From Avelusimicrobium sp963660385 (GTDB taxonomy: Bacteria; Elusimicrobiota; Elusimicrobia; Elusimicrobiales; Elusimicrobiaceae), in contig CAVKWQ010000051.1 of assembly GCA_963660385.1 (NCBI GenBank), forward strand, positions 1 through 10,808: DNA of 10,808 nt, in the 5' to 3' direction. Position 1 is the first letter of the stretch. The number at the start of each line of letters is the position of its first letter. The notes under the pieces were generated by a model. The model worked only from the letters and a program-made list of their open reading frames with translations, ran no database searches and was not told the DNA's origin. A program made the translations under genes and the position numbers. Shown piece after piece: positions 1 to 5,160 of this stretch.

Positions 1-76
1 GTTTAGGATGATCCTTTTCTATCTTTTTAGAAATAAAATTAAGTTCATTAATATTTTGTTCAAATTCTTTATTCAT
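1..76 (-). CDS. Partial hypothetical protein (N-terminus only, runs off left edge)
   Basis: An open frame starts at the ATG at 76-74 and stays open to the window edge, giving 25 residues that begin MNKEFEQNIN and are rich in Lys, Glu and Asn. A strong Shine-Dalgarno (AAGGAG, 92-87) lies 10 bases upstream and overlaps the TAA stop of the preceding gene remnant. The junction is arranged like that of the 183-residue gene and the 530-residue gene further right, so this gene occupies the same slot in a second copy of the module. The visible part is hydrophilic and probably helical, with no signal peptide. Function cannot be judged from 25 residues. Confidence 0.6.
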   Translation of the reverse strand, partial: MNKEFEQNINELNFISKKIEKDHPK

Positions 77-90
77 TTTTTATTTTCTCC

Positions 91-160
91 TTAATCCATA
101 AAGTTTTCCAAGGCTTGTACCGGGTTGCGGTTTACATAGGCCAGCCAAGTATTTACTCCG
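91..160 (-). pseudogene. 3'-end remnant of a second copy of the 183-aa membrane protein gene
   Basis: These 70 bases match 2429-2498, the last 22 codons and stop of the complete 183-residue gene, with only two differences (positions 121 and 157). They encode the same tail, ending NPVQALENFMD and TAA. Upstream of 160 the similarity stops abruptly and an in-frame TGA lies at 175-177, so no start or membrane segments remain. The fragment is therefore a gene remnant, or a recombination scar, and the next gene starts 14 bases after its stop, as in the intact copy. I infer that a full paralogue once stood here and that a deletion joined its tail to the beginning of another gene (see 153-233). Confidence 0.75.
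91..160. repeat. Direct repeat, copy A (partner at 2429-2498)
   Basis: Direct repeat of 70 bases with 68 identical positions, about 2.3 kb from its partner and in the same orientation. It covers the gene tail, stop codon and start of the SD. Similarity weakens but persists through the following SD and A/T spacer up to the next start codon. Such a repeat could support homologous recombination that would delete or duplicate the genes between the copies. Confidence 0.85.
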
Positions 161-233
161 CCTGGCAGAGCCCCTCAAAGGCTATGTCAAACGCAGGCGT
201 TTGATATTGCTCAATTTCCTTTAACGTTATCAT
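153..233 (-). CDS. 26-codon ORF, probable truncated gene start
   Basis: The ORF begins at ATG 233-231 and encodes 26 residues, starting MITLKEIEQY and ending GLCQAE before TAA. A good SD (AGGAG) overlaps the stop codon of the 195-residue gene, seven bases before this ATG, so the start looks genuine and translationally linked. The stop is created where the sequence enters the duplicated tail at 91-160, which is read in a different frame. The simplest reading is the 5' end of a fifth cassette gene whose remainder was deleted. A real tiny protein cannot be excluded. I recognise no domain. Confidence 0.5.
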   Translation of the reverse strand: MITLKEIEQYQTPAFDIAFEGLCQAE

Positions 234-243
234 AATGCGGCTC

Positions 244-831
244 CTAAAAGTCCCAAGTATGTTTTTTGTCTGCTAACGCTTTTTTTGTATCACTTACAGA
301 ACGCAACGCCTTAAATGGCGATTCGGCTGCTATAAAATTGATACTGTTTAATATTAGGGCAAGTCTTTCATTATTTTCCGAGGCAATGGCTTCATCGGCC
401 ATAGCAAATAACTTATTAAAGTTTTCTTTCCTCTCGTCAAAGGATTTGTCTAAATATTCTAATATTACGGCTTTTTCAGCCTCAATATGTTTAATGAGAA
501 CATCCCTTTCTGCAATAATCTTATTTCGTTTGTTTTCTTGCACCTCGGTAAATTTTACTACGCGTCCTAGTTGCCTAGTTAAATTAAATATTAAAGGTAC
601 CATCATTTCTGGCGAAGGCCTTTGCAACATAGATTTTAAATCACCTTGCAAATTTGCCACAAAAGCATCCCCATCCTCGTATTCTGATTGAGTCATAATA
701 TTAGCAGAGGCGGGAGTCTGCTCGCCATTTGTAGCAAGCGTTGTATCAGTCTGCAACATCTTTTGTGCCCCAGTTTTAAGGGTTTCAATTCCTACTTGTT
801 TCAAAAAATCAATGATGACATCATTATTCAT
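244..831 (-). CDS. Hypothetical helical protein, 195 aa, coupled to the 530-aa gene
   Basis: A 195-residue soluble-looking protein with no signal peptide or membrane segment. Residues 1-30 look like an amphipathic helix, 35-55 are low complexity and acidic, and 95-145 is a charged stretch likely to form a coiled coil (repeating Glu/Lys/Arg with Ile, Leu and Phe). A further helix at 145-170 precedes a short tail ending HTWDF. The start codon overlaps the end of the 530-residue gene by 8 bases (ATGAATAA) and has an AAGGAG SD inside that gene, so the two are almost certainly translated together and may form a complex. I have an impression of having seen similar uncharacterised proteins with a C-terminal Trp-Asp/Glu-Phe tail, but I cannot name a family. 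Function unknown. Confidence 0.85.
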   Translation of the reverse strand: MNNDVIIDFLKQVGIETLKTGAQKMLQTDTTLATNGEQTPASANIMTQSEYEDGDAFVANLQGDLKSMLQRPSPEMMVPLIFNLTRQLGRVVKFTEVQENKRNKIIAERDVLIKHIEAEKAVILEYLDKSFDERKENFNKLFAMADEAIASENNERLALILNSINFIAAESPFKALRSVSDTKKALADKKHTWDF

Positions 832-2416
832 AAATAACTAACTCCTTGTTTTTTAAGATTTTTTTGGAAGATGTAATTACATTCAGTCCTGCGGACGAAA
901 TATCTCCTTTTTCGTCAAGCAACGGCGTATTAATTAAATCTATCAGTGCTTTTACGAGTAAAGCCGTTTGCTGGAACATTTTTATATTTTCTGCATTATC
1001 CATATCAAAATCCGGCACTAGGGGAATAAAGCGGTTGAAAACATTGAGCGTTCGCTCTTCCATTTTATTTGTAATATCTATGAGTTCATTAACTCTCTGT
1101 ACTACGCCGTCAACAAGAGGCCAACACTTTTCCATATTCTTGATAGTGATTACTGCTTTGCTAGAATTTTCGACAATTTTCGTCAGTTTATTAGAATAAT
1201 AACTAGAAGCCGTTATCCCAGCAGTAATAAGCGCCACCCCTACAAAGGCTCCGCCAGTAATAGCGCTTAATGTTGCTGCGCCCGCAGCCATACCACCACC
1301 TCCACTAGCCAAACTACCGCCACCCAACCAAGCTAATGTAGCATTAGTTGCGGCCACGCCACTCAAAGAAGAAATAGCAGTTCCAGTAGAGGCTGTTGCT
1401 AATGCCCCAACTGCCCCGGTTACTGCGGTCGGGGTAGCTGCTGCGGCTATACTTCCAGCGGTTCCCATTAGTAATGTAGTATTAGCAATTTCTCCGCTTG
1501 ACATATCAATATCTTTCATTGTACCTATTAGTTTGTTGACTTTTTCCATTTCCTTAAAAGTTTCTTTATTCAGGTCAACTTTTGACAATATTTCATAGGT
1601 TTTTTCCTTGTTTTTCTGGTCCAAGTCCTGTAAATATCCCAAAAATTTTCCTACAATATTTTTAAAGATTTTTAAACGTTGTGAACCTAAATTAGAAATG
1701 CCTGTTTGCATTTCTTCCCGGCGTATAAGCGTTATCCGTTGGGCATTTTTATATACAGTACGGCAGTTTTCTTCTATATTTTTAGCCTGTTTCCGGTCTT
1801 CCCATCCTTGCACGCCGATGGCAACTTTACCCCATCTTTTAACCGTGCCTAAAAAGCCAGATGATTTTTTTATTTTGGAACATTGCTGATACTTAGAAAA
1901 ATTTTCACGATACTCTTTTTCCAATTCTGGGAGTTTGATATTACATTCAACCAACGGTGTCGGTATAAAAAGGTTCTCGGCATAAAAAGAAAAAAATCCC
2001 TTTCCGTTTTCCAAAATTCCTTGTTTGTAGGAACTTCGCATATACTCGTGCCCCGACGGATAATAAATCACGCATTCGCCATTTAGTTTTCCATTATCCC
2101 AATATTGTTGTTTATTGATTTTACCGGAATGATAGTATAGTTCTTCCGGTCCATTTTTCATTCCATTTACTAAATAGAACTTTCGTCGGATGGACTGGGA
2201 ATTTGGGTAGAACTCTTTCTTAACATCTTTTTTAACTGAAATTATTGATTTAGGTTGCTTTTCTTCTTGGGGAGTAAGGCTTTTCTCTCCTTCTGGCGCA
2301 CATATACCAACCAAAACCGCAAGCCCCATAAGGCCAATAATTCCGAAAAAGATACCAGTCCAAACAGGGTGAGTCTGCCACATTCCCAACACCGTATCTA
2401 TTAATATTTGCATCAT
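824..2416 (-). CDS. Membrane-anchored MORN-repeat protein with Ala/Gly-rich hydrophobic core, 530 aa
   Basis: Visible layout: a hydrophobic segment at residues 18-40 that probably anchors the protein; a polar linker at 41-70; two to three MORN-variant repeats at about 74-137 (pattern Y-x-S/N-G-K-x-N-x-x-x-x-W/Y with a following G), the type found in the YwqK family; a charged helical part at about 145-310; a remarkable Ala/Gly/Ser/Thr-rich hydrophobic stretch at about 312-405 containing AWLGGGSLASGGGG; and a helical C-terminal part at 406-530. A long hydrophobic Gly/Ala segment flanked by coiled helices recalls pore-forming or membrane-inserting proteins, which is inference only. The start is fixed by the SD AAGGA, which overlaps the stop of the 183-residue gene 12 bases upstream; the second Met is equally possible. 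The end overlaps the 195-residue gene. YwqK is annotated as an antitoxin in Bacillus, but MORN repeats alone do not transfer that role. Confidence 0.85.
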   Translation of the reverse strand: MMQILIDTVLGMWQTHPVWTGIFFGIIGLMGLAVLVGICAPEGEKSLTPQEEKQPKSIISVKKDVKKEFYPNSQSIRRKFYLVNGMKNGPEELYYHSGKINKQQYWDNGKLNGECVIYYPSGHEYMRSSYKQGILENGKGFFSFYAENLFIPTPLVECNIKLPELEKEYRENFSKYQQCSKIKKSSGFLGTVKRWGKVAIGVQGWEDRKQAKNIEENCRTVYKNAQRITLIRREEMQTGISNLGSQRLKIFKNIVGKFLGYLQDLDQKNKEKTYEILSKVDLNKETFKEMEKVNKLIGTMKDIDMSSGEIANTTLLMGTAGSIAAAATPTAVTGAVGALATASTGTAISSLSGVAATNATLAWLGGGSLASGGGGMAAGAATLSAITGGAFVGVALITAGITASSYYSNKLTKIVENSSKAVITIKNMEKCWPLVDGVVQRVNELIDITNKMEERTLNVFNRFIPLVPDFDMDNAENIKMFQQTALLVKALIDLINTPLLDEKGDISSAGLNVITSSKKILKNKELVIYE

Positions 2417-2428
2417 TTTTTTGTTTCC

Positions 2429-2498
2429 TTAATCCATAAAGTTTTCCAAGGCTTGTACTGGGTTGCGGTTTACATAGGCCAGCCAAGTATTTACGCCG
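2429..2498. repeat. Direct repeat, copy B (partner at 91-160)
   Basis: This is the intact-gene copy of the 70-base direct repeat, forming the last 22 codons and stop of the 183-residue membrane protein gene. The near identity at DNA level, including third codon positions, points to recent duplication or gene conversion and not to ancient paralogy. Confidence 0.85.
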
Positions 2499-2980
2499 CT
2501 TCCGCCCAAAGCCAAAATATTGTCAATGTCCGTAGGCAATTCTATGGGTAACAGTTCATAGGCAAAAGTTAAAAAGGGCAAAACCAAATACCCCGCAGAA
2601 ATTCTTTTTTGCTTATACATAAAAAGTACAATAGTCAAAAAGAGCCCGGCCCCCATACAAGTAATGCTGGAAAAGAAGGAACCATTTCCAACAAAACTAA
2701 GCGGCGCAAACAGCACGCCGGATATGGCCGAAATAAACACAGGCAGGATACAATCCAGCGTGGTTAATCGTTTGGCGCTGTTCATAATCAGTACGGAAAC
2801 GCACAAACAGAAGAGGAAGGCACCAATCCCGGTAGTTATTCCTAAAAGAATACTGTGCCAATAGGTCCCGGCCCAAATGCCCGCCAAACAAGCCAATACC
2901 ATACCGATACTGGCGGAAATAGTACCTCTTAAACAACCTACCGCCGTAGCGGCGGGTTCTTCTATCTTTTCTTTTTTCAT
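2429..2980 (-). CDS. Hypothetical multi-span membrane protein, 183 aa
   Basis: The protein starts with a short charged tail (MKKEKIEEPA) followed by about five hydrophobic segments at residues 21-41, 44-66, 75-96, 103-122 and 128-145, then a polar C-terminal tail of about 35 residues. It is an integral inner-membrane protein with no motif I recognise. The SD GAGGA lies 8 bases before the ATG. The gene is 41 bases downstream of the Asp-box gene, and its stop codon (TAA) forms part of the SD of the 530-residue gene, so the genes are cotranscribed. Its polar tail is the part duplicated at 91-160. Base composition is somewhat richer in G+C than in the genes downstream. It could be a membrane partner or an immunity-like protein for the downstream products, but nothing in the sequence decides this. 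Confidence 0.8.
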   Translation of the reverse strand: MKKEKIEEPAATAVGCLRGTISASIGMVLACLAGIWAGTYWHSILLGITTGIGAFLFCLCVSVLIMNSAKRLTTLDCILPVFISAISGVLFAPLSFVGNGSFFSSITCMGAGLFLTIVLFMYKQKRISAGYLVLPFLTFAYELLPIELPTDIDNILALGGSGVNTWLAYVNRNPVQALENFMD

Positions 2981-3021
2981 TTTTTTATCCTCGTATCTTT
3001 TTAACTTCTTTAAATGTTGTT

Positions 3022-3255
3022 TTATCTGCCTTTTAGCAGCCAGGTGCGGCCTTGGTCCTTGGAATAAAAGGTTCCCTTGGCGGCCAAGGCTACCAACTGC
3101 GTGCCGACGGTTTGCAAGTCCTTAAACGGGCCCGCCACGGTGCCGATGTACCGGCTTAACCAACTGCGTCCGCCGTTATAGGAATACTCTATATGGCAGG
3201 GATTTTTGGGGCTGATGCGTAAGATTTCATTACCGACTTGAACGATTTGGCTCAT
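3022..3255 (-). CDS. Miniature Asp-box (BNR-like) protein, 77 aa
   Basis: The best start is the ATG at 3255-3253, 7 bases after the SD GGAG (3266-3263); an upstream ATG at 3285 in the same frame has no comparable SD. The 77-residue product carries two Asp-box motifs 40 residues apart: SYNGGRSW (25-32) and SKDQGRTW (65-72). The second fits the canonical S-x-D-x-G-x-T-W exactly. Asp boxes normally occur as several copies in beta-propellers such as sialidases; two copies in 77 residues are too few for a propeller, so the protein may act as an oligomer or as a small beta-hairpin binding module. It has no signal peptide. It is the first gene of the minus-strand cassette and directly faces the regulatory region at 3292-3326. 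Function unknown. Confidence 0.8.
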   Translation of the reverse strand: MSQIVQVGNEILRISPKNPCHIEYSYNGGRSWLSRYIGTVAGPFKDLQTVGTQLVALAAKGTFYSKDQGRTWLLKGR

Positions 3256-3291
3256 AATTATTCTCCTTTTACAAAAGTGTAACACAAGGGC

Positions 3292-3310
3292 GCGACAATA
3301 CTATTGTCGC
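3292..3310. promoter_or_regulatory. Perfect 9-1-9 inverted repeat, likely operator
   Basis: GCGACAATA and TATTGTCGC flank a single central base, giving a perfect palindrome of 19 positions. It lies 37 bases upstream of the Asp-box start codon on one side and 10 bases upstream of a TATAAT (3321-3326) on the other, where a repressor or activator could affect both directions. The WYL regulator encoded at 3601-4521 is the obvious candidate ligand, by proximity only. An RNA hairpin is possible but the one-base loop argues for a protein site. Confidence 0.6.
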
Positions 3311-3320
3311 ACAGCCGTTC

Positions 3321-3326
3321 TATAAT
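3321..3326 (+). promoter_or_regulatory. Candidate -10 box (TATAAT) for the intergenic RNA
   Basis: A perfect TATAAT stands just before the structured region that ends in the plus-strand terminator at 3541-3561. There is no good -35 hexamer at 16-18 bases; that position falls inside the inverted repeat at 3292-3310, which fits an activator-dependent or repressed promoter. Predicted transcription start is about 3333. Confidence 0.4.
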
Positions 3327-3332
3327 AAAATT

Positions 3333-3561
3333 AATTGGGAAGCGAGGTGTCGGAATAAAAAAGCGGCGAATTACCGGAGCCTTTGGAATAACCCAAGTAA
3401 TCGCCGCTTGCTTATTCCAAAAGAATAAGCAGGAACGATTATTTTAGGATTCCAAAGTGCCGACGGAATTATTCCGTCAGCTCTGCCCAGTCCCAAACCG
3501 GGCTTCCTGAAAATAATTAATTCGCCAACTCAAATTGTAGGGCGGACAAGCCGCCTTTTTT
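3333..3561 (+). ncRNA. Probable structured small RNA or leader with intrinsic terminator
   Basis: This stretch has no credible ORF but is dense in complementary segments. The main ones on the plus strand are: a long stem of 3361-3374 with 3397-3409 (AAGCGGCGA and TTAC paired with GTAATCGCCGCTT, one bulge); an 8-bp stem of 3410-3417 with 3423-3430; a 7-bp hairpin of 3462-3468 with 3472-3478; and a stem of 3438-3449 with 3505-3517 with one bulge. A GC-rich terminator hairpin at 3541-3555 is followed by six T. A TATAAT lies just upstream. Together these indicate a transcribed RNA of about 230 nucleotides, or a long leader of the WYL gene ending in a terminator. I could not match it to tmRNA, RNase P RNA, SRP RNA or a riboswitch class I know; 6S RNA is of similar size but I see no diagnostic match. 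The opposite strand could also be the transcribed one (see findings). Confidence 0.5.
3541..3561 (+). terminator. Intrinsic terminator ending the intergenic RNA
   Basis: GGCGG (3541-3545) pairs with CCGCC (3551-3555) around a five-base loop and is followed by six T (3556-3561). It lies 40 bases before the WYL start codon at 3601, so it would insulate that gene from upstream transcription. Confidence 0.75.
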
Positions 3562-3585
3562 ATTATATCACAATGTTTGGAAGTA

Positions 3586-3594
3586 TGCTATCAT
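3586..3594 (+). promoter_or_regulatory. Extended -10 promoter for the WYL regulator gene
   Basis: TG-C-TATCAT matches the extended -10 pattern TGnTATAAT with one mismatch. The expected start, about 7 bases downstream, falls on the ATG at 3601 and would make a leaderless mRNA. No convincing -35 is present, as is common with extended -10 promoters. Confidence 0.4.
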
Positions 3595-3600
3595 ATGAAT

Positions 3601-4521
3601 ATGTCTATTAAAAAAGCCTCTTTAAGCAAAATGAACCGCATTTTGTATTTACTCGCCAAATTACAGCGCGGAAGCGTTAATTTGGCCGTGGAAGCGCGTG
3701 AATTGGGGTTTTCCGTACGCACCTTGCAGCGGGATATCCTTTTTATTGAAGAGGCCTGCTTTCCCATAGCGGAAACGGGGCCGGGATTATACCGGCTGGC
3801 GGAGGGGTTTTCGCTGGCTAAACTGCCGCTTTCCGCGCGGGACAGCGCGCTGTTGGCTATTATGGGGGAAGTGGCGCAAGACCTTGGGCCGGAGTGGCAG
3901 GAGAGTTTTGCGCGCCTGCAAAAGGCCGCGGCCCGTCCGGAAGGCAAAAATATTTATTTTATTAAAACCCCGGAAATAAAGGGTAAATCCAACCCGCAGG
4001 TAATGACCCGGCTGGAACAAGCCCTTTACCAATATACCTACATTAACCTTTGCTATATCAATAAGCGCAACCAGCGGGTTTGGTACAACCACTTGCGCCC
4101 CGTAAAAATCGCCTTGTTCGGCACTTGGTATCTCATCACGCTAAACAGCGAAAATACCTTTATGAAGTTTACGCTTTCGCAAATAATGGATATCCGCCTG
4201 TTAAAGGAGCATTTTACGCCCATAAACATAGAGGATAAACTGCGCACGGAGCCCAATATTTGGTTTGACCAGGAGCAAAATATAGAGGTTACACTGCGGG
4301 TGTCGCCGGAAGCGGCCCGGTATTTTAAAGAAACGGTGGTGTTTTCGCACCAGCAAATAAAAGAAACGCTGGCGGACGGCTCGCTTATTTTAACCTGTAA
4401 AACGGCTAATTTTATGCAACTTTTGCCCCAAATAAAGCAATGGCTGCCCTATGTAAAGGTGCTGGCCCCGGAGAGCCTGGAAGCGCAACTGCGGGCCGAT
4501 TTAAAGGCTTATTTACATTGA
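3601..4521 (+). CDS. WYL-domain transcriptional regulator (HTH-WYL-WCX), 306 aa
   Basis: A DNA-binding regulator that likely senses a small ligand or nucleic acid through its WYL domain. In the 306-residue form the helix-turn-helix covers about 25-50 (SVRTLQRDI recognition helix, DeoR-like HTH_11), a linker follows, and the WYL domain covers about 130-200 with W176-Y177-L178 inside GTWYLIT. The segment KFTLSQI takes the place of the usual FRLDRI, so the family's ligand-contacting Arg appears to be Gln. The C-terminal part (about 220-300) fits a WCX dimerisation region. Start choice: no candidate (TTG 3577, ATG 3595, ATG 3601) has a well-spaced SD, but an extended -10 at 3586-3594 would start transcription at 3601, so I chose that ATG. 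The gene sits opposite the accessory cassette and may control it through the inverted repeat at 3292-3310. WYL regulators of the BrxR/CapW kind repress phage-defence loci; the link here is inference. Confidence 0.9.
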   Translation: MSIKKASLSKMNRILYLLAKLQRGSVNLAVEARELGFSVRTLQRDILFIEEACFPIAETGPGLYRLAEGFSLAKLPLSARDSALLAIMGEVAQDLGPEWQESFARLQKAAARPEGKNIYFIKTPEIKGKSNPQVMTRLEQALYQYTYINLCYINKRNQRVWYNHLRPVKIALFGTWYLITLNSENTFMKFTLSQIMDIRLLKEHFTPINIEDKLRTEPNIWFDQEQNIEVTLRVSPEAARYFKETVVFSHQQIKETLADGSLILTCKTANFMQLLPQIKQWLPYVKVLAPESLEAQLRADLKAYLH

Positions 4522-4546
4522 CAAGCAACTCCCGTTTACTTACAAT
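4518..4546 (+). promoter_or_regulatory. Consensus sigma70 promoter for the VanZ-GtrA-GT2 operon
   Basis: TTGACA (4518-4523) is followed after exactly 17 bases by TACAAT (4541-4546), five of six from consensus. The -35 overlaps the last codons and stop of the WYL gene. The predicted start is about 4553, giving a 35-base leader that is mostly occupied by a hairpin. Confidence 0.8.
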
Positions 4547-4547
4547 G

Positions 4548-4585
4548 TTTTATACGGCGCTCCGTGTAAGAAGCGCCGCGTAAAA
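4548..4585 (+). promoter_or_regulatory. Hairpin in the leader of the VanZ operon
   Basis: The arms 4548-4561 and 4572-4585 are complementary over 14 positions with two mismatches, with a GC-rich core CGGCGCT/AGCGCCG. The 3' arm ends two bases before the ATG at 4588 and no SD is visible, so the structure may affect translation initiation. With no T tract it is not a terminator. As a near-palindrome over the transcription start it could also be an operator. Confidence 0.45.
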
Positions 4586-4587
4586 CG

Positions 4588-5160
4588 ATGACAGCCACCA
4601 TTATTTTTATTTTATTTATCGTGTGTTCCCTGCTTCTTTTGCCTTGGGGGCGGAAGTTTGGGGGGGAACGCTACCGCAACTGGTACTATCCCGTTTGGAC
4701 GTTTTTATACGCGGGGAGTGTGGCCTATTTGGCCTTTTTGTGCCGCACGCCCAAGCCGGGCTTGGTCCTTCGTATGGAAGTGCTGAAAATTTACCGCTTG
4801 GCGGCGCATTGCTTGCTAAAAGACGGAACTGTTTCCGCCAATGTGTGCAACAATGTTCTGCAAACGCGCAACAATGTATTTAAAATCTCCCAAAACGCCC
4901 CGCTGCAAGATATGGTTTTAAACATCGTTTTCTTTTTACCTCTTGGTTTTTTACTGCCGTTTTTGTGGAAAAAATGTACCTGGTGGAAAACGCTTATCCT
5001 CGGCACGCTGGTTTCCTGCTTAATTGAGGGTTTACAGGCCTATACGCGCTTGGGCGTGTGCGATATAGACGATGTGCTAAATAACGCGCTGGGGGCCCTT
5101 TTAGGCTATTTTTTGGCCAAATGGGCCGCGCGGCTTTATAAGGAGGAATCCGCCCAATGA
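4588..5160 (+). CDS. VanZ-like family membrane protein, 190 aa
   Basis: An integral membrane protein of the VanZ-like family, whose best-known member gives low-level teicoplanin resistance; most relatives, including this one, have no defined substrate. The family signature is complete: N112 before PLGF (118-121), S143 with IEGLQ (146-150), R154, D159-I-D161-D162, N165-N166, and G169 with G173-Y174. Hydrophobic segments are visible at about 2-19, 34-52, 108-126, 135-151 and 165-181. The N-terminal loop is longer than in minimal VanZ proteins and includes a polar 60-105 region outside the membrane. It starts at an ATG without SD just after a leader hairpin. Its stop overlaps the GtrA start (ATGA), which indicates translational coupling and a shared envelope-related role with the two downstream genes. 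Confidence 0.9.
   Translation: MTATIIFILFIVCSLLLLPWGRKFGGERYRNWYYPVWTFLYAGSVAYLAFLCRTPKPGLVLRMEVLKIYRLAAHCLLKDGTVSANVCNNVLQTRNNVFKISQNAPLQDMVLNIVFFLPLGFLLPFLWKKCTWWKTLILGTLVSCLIEGLQAYTRLGVCDIDDVLNNALGALLGYFLAKWAARLYKEESAQ

Noticed and set aside
266..691. Plus-strand open frame of 141 codons
   Set aside because: It is antisense to the 195-aa gene, which has a proper SD, coupling to its neighbour and a plausible protein composition.
2000..2200. Naming the 530-aa protein as the YwqK antitoxin
   Set aside because: Only the MORN-like repeats are shared; the anchor and the Ala/Gly-rich hydrophobic half are unlike YwqK, and no YwqJ-type deaminase toxin is present.
2296..2302. Possible lipoprotein signal (VLVGIC) in the 530-aa protein
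   Set aside because: The residue before Cys39 is Ile, where a lipobox needs Gly, Ala or Ser, and the segment has no basic N-region; a plain membrane anchor fits better.
2250..2486. Minus-strand frame overlapping the 183-aa and 530-aa genes
   Set aside because: It bridges both genes in another frame and would ignore the clear stop-SD-start junction at 2416-2431.
3333..3561. Assignment of the intergenic RNA to 6S, SRP, RNase P RNA or tmRNA
   Set aside because: Size would allow 6S or SRP RNA, but I found no conserved core such as the SRP tip, the RNase P GAGGAAAGUC element or a tRNA-like end.
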